Part shown: positions 26,776-34,728 of the stretch, in pieces | How the letters are laid out: each line of letters starts with the position of its first letter | Position numbering within the stretch: position 1 is the first letter of the stretch | Assembly: GCA_937942435.1 (NCBI GenBank) | Contig: CALDEM010000006.1 | Location: 84,565 to 148,564 of the forward strand | From: an uncultured Saprospiraceae bacterium | GTDB taxonomy: Bacteria; Bacteroidota; Bacteroidia; Chitinophagales; Saprospiraceae | DNA: 64,000 nt | Reading direction: 5' to 3' | Program-made: the position numbers and the translations under genes | Notes under the pieces: model-generated | What the model was told of the DNA's origin: nothing | The model's database searches: none | The model's input: the letters and a program-made list of their open reading frames with translations, nothing else

Positions 26776-27834
26776 CTACGCTAACTCTGCCCCTACTTTT
26801 TCTAATAATGCTTTGGTAGCTTTGATCCCGTCAGCTTCGCTCAATGTCTGCCCTTCGTACTCTATATCTATATAGCCAGTGTAGCCCGCATCTTTGACGA
26901 TCTGAAGCATCTTTCTATAATCTGTATGAACTTCATTGCCATCTGCATCAAAGTCATGTGTTTTAGCACTTATCCCTTTTGCATAAGGCATCAACTCAGC
27001 GGTGCCTTTATAACGATCGTATTCTATCTTACAGCTAAAGTCCTCATTGCGCTCGATACAAAAATTTCCAAAGTCTGGTAGTGTGCCACAGTTGGGATCA
27101 CCGACCTCAGCCATGACAGAAGCCAACCAAGAGCCATCTGAAGAATAACCTCCATGGTTTTCTACTATGATACTAATACCGTTTTTCTTGCCATATTCTG
27201 AAAGTGATCCAAGACCTTGCACTGCTGCTGATTTCACCTCATCTGCTGTTCCAGAACCTGCCGCATTGACGCGAATGGCATGGCAACCAAGATACTTAGC
27301 AGCGTCTACCCAAGGATGATGATTGATGACTGCTTGAGCCCTCTTCTGATCATCAAGATCACCTAGATCTCCAAGGGCATCACACATGATCAAGACAGCT
27401 TTCACTCCCTCACTATCACATCTATCTTTTAGATCTTTGAGATAAGTCATGTCTTTGGCCTTCGAATAATAGAAGGTATTTACAAACTCAACTGCATCTA
27501 CGCCATAGTCCTTCTTGGCTATAGATGGGAAGTCGATCGGATCTAAGACACCTCGTAAAAGTGAGTCGGGATCGCTCGCAAGTGCTTTGCCAAATGCACC
27601 AAATCCATCCTTTAAGGCATCTCCAAAAAATGATTTGTGTAGCGACCACTGAGCTAGAGAAATATCGAAAAAAGGCTTTTTCATCTTACTACTAAGACCA
27701 TCTTCATAACCTCGCTGCATATCTTTTGCAGCTTTCGAGTCACATGAGATAATAGATGCGGATAGGCCTAAAGCGCCTGCAGATAGCATACCTTGACTCA
27801 GATATTTGATGGTTTTCCGTCTTGTTTTGTTCAT
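26776..27834 (-). CDS. Exported sugar phosphate isomerase/epimerase-like protein (TIM barrel)
   Basis: First gene of the sugar operon, 352 residues. The N-terminus MNKTRRKTIKYLSQGMLSAGALGLSASIISC has twin arginines followed by a mild hydrophobic stretch and a Cys at residue 31, suggesting Tat export and possibly lipidation. The barrel contains KKDYGVDAVEFVNTFY, DAAKYLGCHAIRVNAAG, ISIIVENHGGYSSDGSW, CGTLPDFGNFCI, AKTHDFDADGNE and GYIDIEYEGQTLSEADG, which give Glu, Asp, His and Glu metal positions. Tat-exported isomerase-like barrels of this kind are common in Bacteroidota, yet their reaction is seldom known. Its export is odd for a pathway enzyme beside a kinase. Confidence 0.86.
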   Translation of the reverse strand: MNKTRRKTIKYLSQGMLSAGALGLSASIISCDSKAAKDMQRGYEDGLSSKMKKPFFDISLAQWSLHKSFFGDALKDGFGAFGKALASDPDSLLRGVLDPIDFPSIAKKDYGVDAVEFVNTFYYSKAKDMTYLKDLKDRCDSEGVKAVLIMCDALGDLGDLDDQKRAQAVINHHPWVDAAKYLGCHAIRVNAAGSGTADEVKSAAVQGLGSLSEYGKKNGISIIVENHGGYSSDGSWLASVMAEVGDPNCGTLPDFGNFCIERNEDFSCKIEYDRYKGTAELMPYAKGISAKTHDFDADGNEVHTDYRKMLQIVKDAGYTGYIDIEYEGQTLSEADGIKATKALLEKVGAELA

Positions 27835-27915
27835 TATTCCCCTATTAGAATGAGTAAGATAGCAAAAACTCGACTTTTTATATGCTCCACAATTCTTATC
27901 CTGATCTCACCAAGT

Positions 27916-27934
27916 GTTAAGATATAATCTTAAC
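27916..27934. promoter_or_regulatory. 19-base palindrome directly before the monooxygenase gene
   Basis: GTTAAGAT-ATA-ATCTTAAC, a perfect 8-3-8 inverted repeat, ends eight bases before the ATG at 27943 and about 80 bases before the divergent sugar operon start. It could be an operator or, in RNA, a hairpin hiding the start region. No regulator gene is adjacent. Confidence 0.45.
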
Positions 27935-27942
27935 TATGTAAG

Positions 27943-29382
27943 ATGTACAGCACTGTTATTATAGGTTCTGGCTTTTCAGGTATATGTATGGCCATATCGC
28001 TCAAAGCCAATGGAATAAATGACTTCATCATACTAGAGAAAGCAGATGGCCTGGGCGGCACTTGGCGTGAAAACACATATCCCGGAGCAGAGTGTGATAT
28101 ACCTTCCGCACTGTACAGCTACTCTTTTGAGCCTTATCCTGACTGGGAGTACAAGTGGTCTCACCAGCCTCAGATACTTGATTACATAAAGTATTGCTCT
28201 AAGAAGTACGACATCGATCAACACTTACATTTTAATAAAGAGCTGACTACAGCAAGATGGAAAAGTAATCACTGGACGATCGATACCAAAGATGGTTCTT
28301 CATATGACGCGAGGTCTTTCATCCCTGCCTTAGGTCAACTTCATCATCCTTCTACACCTAATTTTAAGGGAGGTGATAGCTTTAAAGGGCCTTCGTTTCA
28401 TTCAGCACGATGGGATCATAACATTGATCTAAAAGGAAAGACAATTGGTGTGATTGGTAACGCCGCAAGTGCTGTACAGTTCATACCGCAGATCGCCAAA
28501 GAAGCTAAAGAAGTCCTTATCTTTCAACGCTCTGCCAATTGGATGCTACCTAAGCAAGATAGGATGTATAAAGATTGGGAGAAAAACTTAGTACGCAAGT
28601 TTCCAACTTTATTAAGCATATATCGCAATCGTCTTTGGTTACTGGGAGGCGGTCTCTTCTTTTTAATGAAAACTGGAAACAACGCACTAAGAAAAATCTA
28701 TGAAAGTAAAACCAAGAAGTTTATTAGAAAGCATATCAAAGACGAAGCGTTAATACAAAATCTAATCCCAACTTATCCTCTTGGTGCGAAGCGCGTATTG
28801 TTTTCTGATGACTACTATGAAGCACTTTCTAAAGCGCATGTACATGTTGTAACTGAGTCAATAGAAGGCATAACAAGTGCTGGCCTAATTACTAAAGAGA
28901 AAACACATGAAGTAGATGTGATCGTATATGCAACTGGATTTAAAACCAATCCATTCTTGATGAATCTGGACATCACAGGCAAGGGTAATCTATCGATCCA
29001 TACGCATTGGAAAGATGGACCAAAGAACTACCTAGGGATGACAGTAGATCAATTTCCTAATATGTTTTTGATGTATGGGCCCAATACTAACCTCGGTCAC
29101 AACTCAATCATCCTCATGGCCGAAGCCCAAGCCAAGTACATCACTCAATGTATCAACCATATCGAAAGCAGCAACAAAAAAATAATGGAAGTTAAGACTG
29201 CTGCAATTGACAAATATTACGGTAAGATCCAATCAAGATTGAAAAACATGATCTGGTCAAAAATAGAAAATAGCTGGTATCAATCACCTAATGGCAACAT
29301 ACCCAACAATTGGCCTGGTAGAACAATGGAGTATACGAGAAGAACTAAGAAGGTGAACTTAGATGATTATAATCTTACTTAA
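27943..29382 (+). CDS. Flavin-dependent monooxygenase, Baeyer-Villiger type
   Basis: A class B flavoprotein monooxygenase of 479 residues. FAD motif GSGFSGICMAI, then GLGGTWRENTYPGAECDIPSALYSYSF, typical of cyclohexanone-type Baeyer-Villiger enzymes. The BVMO fingerprint FxGxxxHxxxW is present as FKGPSFHSARWDH. The NADPH motif is IGVIGNAASAVQFIPQIA, and the late ATGF motif is YATGFKTNPF. It should oxidise a ketone to an ester or a heteroatom using NADPH and oxygen. It is transcribed alone, divergent from the sugar operon and convergent with ileS 16 bases away. The substrate is unknown; the lipid-rich neighbourhood gives only weak guidance. Confidence 0.9.
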   Translation: MYSTVIIGSGFSGICMAISLKANGINDFIILEKADGLGGTWRENTYPGAECDIPSALYSYSFEPYPDWEYKWSHQPQILDYIKYCSKKYDIDQHLHFNKELTTARWKSNHWTIDTKDGSSYDARSFIPALGQLHHPSTPNFKGGDSFKGPSFHSARWDHNIDLKGKTIGVIGNAASAVQFIPQIAKEAKEVLIFQRSANWMLPKQDRMYKDWEKNLVRKFPTLLSIYRNRLWLLGGGLFFLMKTGNNALRKIYESKTKKFIRKHIKDEALIQNLIPTYPLGAKRVLFSDDYYEALSKAHVHVVTESIEGITSAGLITKEKTHEVDVIVYATGFKTNPFLMNLDITGKGNLSIHTHWKDGPKNYLGMTVDQFPNMFLMYGPNTNLGHNSIILMAEAQAKYITQCINHIESSNKKIMEVKTAAIDKYYGKIQSRLKNMIWSKIENSWYQSPNGNIPNNWPGRTMEYTRRTKKVNLDDYNLT

Positions 29383-29398
29383 TATGAGATTATAAAAA

Positions 29399-32300
29399 TC
29401 AAACTTTACTCACTCTAACTTTGATCGTCACATCATCAACTAACTCAACATCTTCTCCATCGATATTATCATCTATGCTGATCACATCCGCCAAGACCTC
29501 AGTTTTGATATAATCTCCAAATGAATCTACTGCATCTTGTACTAACTGATGCCCCGTCATTCTAACCATAATTCTATCAGTTACCTCAAAATCACTTTGC
29601 TTCCTAATGTTCTGGATTCTATTGACAAGTTCTCTTGCGACTCCTTCGCTTTTAAGTGATTCGCTAATTGTAATATCAAGTGCAACAGTGATGTCTCCAT
29701 CTGATGCTACTTGCCATCCAGGTATCTCATCTGCACTTATATCAAAATCTTCCAATGTTAATTCGTATGCCTCTCCATCTACACTGAGATTATAAATACC
29801 ACTTTTTTCAATTATCCCAATATCTTCTTGAGATAATCCACTGATCACTGCGGCTGCAGCTTTCATGTTCTTCCCAAGTTTTCTACCCAGTGTTTTAAAG
29901 TTTGGCTTGATGCGCTTGTTGATCACACCAGTGGTATCTGTGATATAATCTATCTCTTTGATATTGACTTCTGATAGGATCAGATTTTCTACAAGTTGCA
30001 CTTGCTCTTTGAATCGCTCATCCAATATCGGAAGTAAGATCTTTTGCAATGGCTGTCTTACACGTAAACTTTCTTTTTTACGCAGAGAAAGAACCAATGA
30101 AGAGATCCGTTGTGCATATGACATACGCTCTTCAAGTGCTTTGTCTATAGCTTTGTCATCAACACTAGGCATCAGTGCTAAGTGTACACTTTGATGATCT
30201 TCTCTATCACTTGCCAGATTCAAATTACGATATAACCAATCTCCAAAAAATGGGGCAATCGGAGCCATCAACTTAGACACTGTACTCAGACATTCATATA
30301 ATGTCTGATATGCTGCCACCTTATCTTGATTATAATTTCCTTTCCAGAATCTTCTTCTACAAAGCCTTACATACCAGTTACTTAAGTGGTTTTCTACAAA
30401 TGACTGTACAGCCCTACCGGCATTAGTCGGCTCATAACTTGCATAGAGTTCATCGACTTCACTTACTAAAGAATTGAGCAAAGAGATAACCCATCTATCT
30501 ATCTCTGGACGCTTCTTAAGTGGTACATAATCTTGTTCAAAAGTAAAGTCATCTATATTGGCATATAGTGCAAAGAATGAATAGGTATTATATAGAGTAC
30601 CAAAGAATTTTCTCTTCACTTCTTCTATCCCTGCGATATCAAATTTTAAATTGTCCCAAGGTTGTGCATTCGTCATCATGTACCACCTTGTCGGATCTGC
30701 ACCATACTTAGAAAGCGTCTCAAAAGGGTCCACCACATTTCCAAGACGTTTAGACATCTTGACGCCATTTTTGTCCAAGACGAGTCCAGTGCTGACTACA
30801 TTTTTAAAGGCAACACTGTCTTGTGTCATCGCTCCTATCGCATGCAGAGAGTAGAACCAACCTCTTGTTTGATCCACACCTTCGCATATAAAGTCTGCAG
30901 GGAAGTTATTTTTAAATATTTCTTTTTGCTCCATCGGATAGTGCCACTGCGCATAAGGCATCGCGCCGGAGTCAAACCATACGTCTATCAGATCACTTTC
31001 TCTTTGCATCTTCTTGCCATCATCTGATACAAGAACAACACTATCTATATAAGGCTTATGAAGATCTTGCGGCACTTCTTGAGAGAGTCCAAGTGCTTCA
31101 TTTGCCTTATTAATTTCACTTTCTAATTGTGCTATACTGCCGATGCATGTCTCCGACGTTCCATCTTCCGTTCTCCAGATAGGTAGTGGTGTGCCCCAGA
31201 ATCTACTTCTTGAGAGATTCCAGTCTTGAAGATTCTCTAACCAATTACCAAATCTCTTTTCTCCAGTATGACTTGGTTTCCAATTGATAGTATTGTTGAG
31301 CTCAACCATGCGCTCACGAGCTGCTGATGCTTTTATAAACCAACTGTCAAGCGGATAGTACAATATCGGCTTGTCAGTACGCCAGCAGTGCGGATAGTTG
31401 TGCTGATACTTCTGTACGTTGAATGCTTTGTTATCTTCTTTAAGTTTGATACAGATATCTATATTGACATCTCTATAGTCTTCTTCATCTTTATAATTCT
31501 TAACATAGCGTCCTGCAAAGTCAGTTACTTCTTCAACAAACTTTCCTTGCTTATCTACAAGTGTCAGCGATCCCATGCCATACTTCTTACCAACGCGCAT
31601 ATCATCTGCACCAAATGAAGGAGCAATATGAACAATCCCCGTACCATCCGAAGTAGAAACAAAATCTCCACACAGCACTTTAAATGCCTCACCATTATCA
31701 GGCTGCACATAAGGCATCAACTGATTATAATTTATGCCTTCAAGATCTGCACCTGTATAATGACCCATTTCTTTATATGGGATAATTTTATCAGCCGCAT
31801 CAAAAGCTTCATAGTCCGCTTCAGCTTGTTCAGGTTTGAACCATTTAGAAAGCAAGTCCTCAGCAAGGATCAAGTTAACAGGGAGCTTTGTATATGGATT
31901 ATAAGTTGCGACTTTTACATAAGTGATCTTCTTGCCTACAGCTAAAGCAACATTTGACGGAAGTGTCCATGGCGTTGTTGTCCAAGCGATGATATACAAT
32001 CCACCTGCACCGTTACCTTCAAATACTTTAGAAGAACGCTCGTCATTGATCAGTTCAAACTGAGCAACAGCGGATGTATCAGATACATCTTTATAGGCAC
32101 CTGGCATATTGAGCTCATGCGAACTCAAGCCTGTCCCAGCTGCTGGAGAGTAAGGTTGTATGGTATATCCTTTGTATAGCAACCCAGCATCATGCATCTG
32201 CTTGAGCAGATGCCAAGTTGACTCTATGTAGTTGTTTTCAAAAGTGATGTACGGATTATCAAGATCTGCCCAGTAACCCATCTTACGAGTCAAGTCATCC

Positions 32301-32695
32301 CACATCTCCTTAAAGCGCATCACTGCTGCTCTACACTCCTTATTGTAATCTTCTACCGAGATCTTAGTGCCGATGTCATCCTTTGTGATACCCAGTTCTT
32401 TTTCAACTTTGAGCTCTACAGGTAGACCATGTGTATCCCAGCCACCTTTGCGCTCTACGCGCTCACCTTTCATTGTGTGGTAGCGACAGAACAGATCTTT
32501 GACTGTTCGGGCCATAACGTGATGGATGCCAGGCTTGCCGTTAGCAGACGGAGGTCCTTCATAAAACACGAAGGGATGCTCTTTAGATCGCTCTTCGATG
32601 CTCTTCTTAAAGATGTCCTCCTCTTTCCAATAAGTCAGTATCTCTTGATCTATAGATGGAAGATCTAACTTTTGGTACTCTCTATACTTCGGCAT
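29399..32695 (-). CDS. ileS: Isoleucyl-tRNA synthetase
   Basis: Charges tRNA-Ile. At 1098 residues it is of the long, eukaryotic-like type 2 found in many Bacteroidota, not the about 940-residue E. coli type. HIGH-type motif is PSANGKPGIHHVMART near residue 50; the tRNA and editing domain follows (TPWTLPSNVALAVG); the KMSKS loop is KMSKRLGNVVDPF. The C-terminal third starts around DRWVISLLNSL, an anticodon-binding region. Type 2 enzymes often have low mupirocin sensitivity, known for the family and not testable here. A short 5' leader is likely, with a -7-like box 18-25 bases upstream. There is no T-box-like leader. Confidence 0.97.
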   Translation of the reverse strand: MPKYREYQKLDLPSIDQEILTYWKEEDIFKKSIEERSKEHPFVFYEGPPSANGKPGIHHVMARTVKDLFCRYHTMKGERVERKGGWDTHGLPVELKVEKELGITKDDIGTKISVEDYNKECRAAVMRFKEMWDDLTRKMGYWADLDNPYITFENNYIESTWHLLKQMHDAGLLYKGYTIQPYSPAAGTGLSSHELNMPGAYKDVSDTSAVAQFELINDERSSKVFEGNGAGGLYIIAWTTTPWTLPSNVALAVGKKITYVKVATYNPYTKLPVNLILAEDLLSKWFKPEQAEADYEAFDAADKIIPYKEMGHYTGADLEGINYNQLMPYVQPDNGEAFKVLCGDFVSTSDGTGIVHIAPSFGADDMRVGKKYGMGSLTLVDKQGKFVEEVTDFAGRYVKNYKDEEDYRDVNIDICIKLKEDNKAFNVQKYQHNYPHCWRTDKPILYYPLDSWFIKASAARERMVELNNTINWKPSHTGEKRFGNWLENLQDWNLSRSRFWGTPLPIWRTEDGTSETCIGSIAQLESEINKANEALGLSQEVPQDLHKPYIDSVVLVSDDGKKMQRESDLIDVWFDSGAMPYAQWHYPMEQKEIFKNNFPADFICEGVDQTRGWFYSLHAIGAMTQDSVAFKNVVSTGLVLDKNGVKMSKRLGNVVDPFETLSKYGADPTRWYMMTNAQPWDNLKFDIAGIEEVKRKFFGTLYNTYSFFALYANIDDFTFEQDYVPLKKRPEIDRWVISLLNSLVSEVDELYASYEPTNAGRAVQSFVENHLSNWYVRLCRRRFWKGNYNQDKVAAYQTLYECLSTVSKLMAPIAPFFGDWLYRNLNLASDREDHQSVHLALMPSVDDKAIDKALEERMSYAQRISSLVLSLRKKESLRVRQPLQKILLPILDERFKEQVQLVENLILSEVNIKEIDYITDTTGVINKRIKPNFKTLGRKLGKNMKAAAAVISGLSQEDIGIIEKSGIYNLSVDGEAYELTLEDFDISADEIPGWQVASDGDITVALDITISESLKSEGVARELVNRIQNIRKQSDFEVTDRIMVRMTGHQLVQDAVDSFGDYIKTEVLADVISIDDNIDGEDVELVDDVTIKVRVSKV

Positions 32696-32712
32696 ATATC
32701 CTGATTAGGCCG

Positions 32713-32743
32713 CAAATATCCGAATAAGTAGACAGGTGTGCAA
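32713..32743 (-). promoter_or_regulatory. Putative ileS promoter
   Basis: On the minus strand TTTG (-33 type) is followed after 20 bases by GATATTTG, one base off the TAnnTTTG consensus, and the ileS ATG lies about 18 bases beyond. Spacing fits Bacteroidota primary sigma promoters, giving a very short leader. Confidence 0.45.
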
Positions 32744-32819
32744 AGGACGGCTATCTCATCGAGACTTTGGTATCACTTTTCCCTTAGCTTAGAGCGCAAC
32801 ATCCTCTTTAAATGGGAGC

Positions 32820-32852
32820 AAAAAAAATAGATGCCACGACACAATCGCGGCA
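32820..32852 (-). terminator. Rho-independent terminator on the minus strand
   Basis: In minus-strand RNA, TGCCGCGA pairs with TCGTGGCA (eight pairs, one G-U) around a five-base loop and is followed three bases later by eight T. The G-U pair would be an A-C mismatch on the other strand, which supports minus direction. It ends transcription coming from mscS or from a small RNA 170-200 bases after the mscS stop. Confidence 0.72.
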
Positions 32853-33022
32853 CCTAGATAGTGGCCAGTTGTCCAACCTGACCAAAAGGTTATGCTGTCA
32901 TCGGAGATATATCTCGTTAAACAGGACTTTTGATCTGTCTTTCGACAAATATTATTTTTAGACTGAGCTATGTGCAGTCAGTCACACAATCCAGCACTTT
33001 TTAACATTTGAACTTCGATATA
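32853..33022 (-). other. Long mscS 3' region or small RNA gene
   Basis: Between the mscS stop and the terminator lie about 170 bases without an ORF. On the minus strand they contain a palindrome GAGATATATCTC and a hairpin GGTCAG...CTGGCC directly before the terminator. I looked for SRP RNA and 6S RNA marks and found none. A structured 3' tail or independent small RNA are both possible. Confidence 0.4.
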
Positions 33023-33838
33023 CTAGTTTGAACTGATCATATTGATATCCATAGTTGGATATGGTATGCCGATACCTTCTGCATCAAAAGCCTTCTTGAC
33101 GTTCTCTTGCATGTAAAAAAGTGTATCCCAGTAGTGCTCACTCTTACAGAATGGTCTTGTAGCTAAGTTAACTGAACTATCGCCCAACTCTGCCACTACT
33201 ACACCTTGCGCAGGTGCATCCAAGATGTGAGGACACTCCTTTCCAACTCTAAGTATGATATCTCGAGCCTTGTCTATATCATCACCATATCCTATCCCAA
33301 ATGTTAGTTCAACTCCTACTTGTCCTTGACCGCTGATATTAGTGATAGTATTACCTGTTACATTGCTATTAGCAACTATGATGCGTTGATTGTCAAGTGT
33401 AGCTAGAGTGGTGTTAAATGCATTGATAGCCTCAACGGTTCCTTTATGACCTCCGCCTATATCAACAAGATCTCCAACCTTAAATGGTTTGAATATCATC
33501 AACATCACACCACTTGCAAAGTGACCGATAGTACCATTGAGTGCCATACCTACACCCACCATCAATGCAGCAATAATTGCAACGAAGGACGTCGTGTCAA
33601 TCCCAACCTTTGAGGCAATCGAGAAGAATAGCATGACCTTCAAGGCGATACTCAATATAGAGCTCAAGAAGTTAGTTAGAGTCGAATCAAAGTGATTACC
33701 AAGCATCTTCCTAACAAATCCAACGAGTTTCCCTATGATCCAAAGACCAATGATCAGTGATAAAATAGCAATGAGAATATTGGGCGCATACTCGACCGCC
33801 ATGTTAATCCCCTTGTCCACATAAGTTCCTACTTCCAT
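33023..33838 (-). CDS. Small-conductance mechanosensitive channel, MscS family
   Basis: Inner-membrane tension-gated channel that releases solutes on hypo-osmotic shock. The 271 residues match E. coli MscS (286). Three membrane helices: about 18-40 (ILIAILSLIIGLWIIGKLVGF), 60-80, and the pore helix with SFVAIIAALMVGVGMALNGTIGHFASGVMLMIFKPF, rich in Gly/Ala as required for packing. The beta domain follows (FKVGDLVDIGGGHKGTVEAINAFNTTLATLDNQRIIVANS), then the cytoplasmic alpha/beta cage. A paralogue lies at 48778. The gene stands alone on the minus strand, divergent from a repeat lipoprotein. Confidence 0.93.
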   Translation of the reverse strand: MEVGTYVDKGINMAVEYAPNILIAILSLIIGLWIIGKLVGFVRKMLGNHFDSTLTNFLSSILSIALKVMLFFSIASKVGIDTTSFVAIIAALMVGVGMALNGTIGHFASGVMLMIFKPFKVGDLVDIGGGHKGTVEAINAFNTTLATLDNQRIIVANSNVTGNTITNISGQGQVGVELTFGIGYGDDIDKARDIILRVGKECPHILDAPAQGVVVAELGDSSVNLATRPFCKSEHYWDTLFYMQENVKKAFDAEGIGIPYPTMDINMISSN

Positions 33839-34096
33839 AAAATTTTTATTTAGCTAATTAATTGATGTTTTTAAGACCCGATATTATGCCCATCGTCACT
33901 AATATCACATTATAATTTTAACATTTACAACCGAAAAAATATTTGTTACTTCTGACACAAATCTCGTCTTAACCCTACGCAAGACCATTACTTTGTTCAT
34001 CTTGCGCACTTATACACTTTATGACTGACCTGAGAAAAAGCAATGAGGTAGTGGGGTGTATAAATTCAAATTCATCTTTTTAAAAGAAAACTACAA

Positions 34097-34636
34097 ATGA
34101 AGAATTTTACATTGTTATTGATTTTAGGAATCATCACATCGATGAGTAATGTGGCATGTACACAAGGAGGCTCATCAGCATCATCTGGAGACCTAGTATT
34201 TGTAACTAAGTTGAGACCTGCTGGGTCCTCATTCTATGCGATGGATAGCGAATCCGGACAGATGCACTTTATGCTTGACTTCGGTGAAGTTAGAGGACAA
34301 TGGAAGGCTTTTGGTCCTGCACTGAGAAATGGCGGAGGCAATCCACTATTATTTGATGCTGTTGAGAGAGCGCAAGCAAGATCTTTCTATGCACTAGATA
34401 GTAAGACTGGACAATTATACTTCTTCAATGATGGAGCAGAGATATCAACGGAATGGACAAAATATGGTTCTCAGCTTAGATCTAATGGCGTAAACTTACT
34501 TCAGTTTACAGCTATCGGAAGAGTAGGAGGAAACTCATTCTACGCTTTTGACAGTCTCTCTGGTCAGATGTATTACATGAATGACTTTGATGAAGATGCA
34601 GGAACATGGAAGCCTTATGGCGACAAGTTAAAATAA
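34097..34636 (+). CDS. Lipoprotein with three 51-residue repeats, unknown function
   Basis: I do not recognise the family. MKNFTLLLILGIITSMSNVAC is a lipoprotein signal with Cys21. The whole mature part is a threefold repeat with a period of exactly 51 residues: SFYAMDSESGQMHFM at 45, SFYALDSKTGQLYFF at 96, SFYAFDSLSGQMYYM at 147, each followed after about 15 residues by W-K/T-x-F/Y-G-x-x-L. Each unit looks like a four-strand beta element, similar in style to propeller or lectin-like blades, though three blades would be too few for a closed propeller. The gene is alone, with its own promoter region upstream and a strong hairpin terminator downstream. A surface binding role is possible. Confidence 0.75.
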   Translation: MKNFTLLLILGIITSMSNVACTQGGSSASSGDLVFVTKLRPAGSSFYAMDSESGQMHFMLDFGEVRGQWKAFGPALRNGGGNPLLFDAVERAQARSFYALDSKTGQLYFFNDGAEISTEWTKYGSQLRSNGVNLLQFTAIGRVGGNSFYAFDSLSGQMYYMNDFDEDAGTWKPYGDKLK

Positions 34637-34676
34637 TAGAGTACTTAATCCCTACTCGATTTTGTGTGTAAAGCAA

Positions 34677-34706
34677 AAAGGGTTGCCGTGATTACGGCAA
34701 CCCTTT
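34677..34706. terminator. Bidirectional hairpin terminator
   Basis: A perfect 13-bp stem (AAAGGGTTGCCGT) with a four-base loop GATT is flanked by A-rich bases on the left and TTATTATT on the right. It lies between convergent genes, 40 bases after the repeat lipoprotein and 23 bases after the metalloprotease stop, so it can serve both. Confidence 0.78.
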
Positions 34707-34728
34707 ATTATTACTTTAATATCCCATG

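Noticed and set aside
30662-31945. Several plus-strand ORFs of 76-121 residues opposite ileS
   Set aside because: All are antisense to conserved parts of isoleucyl-tRNA synthetase and have no family marks.
32696-32822. T-box or other leader control for ileS
   Set aside because: The probable promoter lies only about 20 bases before the ATG, leaving no space for a leader, and no T-box sequence is present.
32853-32990. SRP (4.5S) RNA or 6S RNA candidate
   Set aside because: A GGTCAGG word was seen, but the conserved GNAR tetraloop and AGCAG partner of SRP RNA and the long central bubble of 6S RNA are absent.
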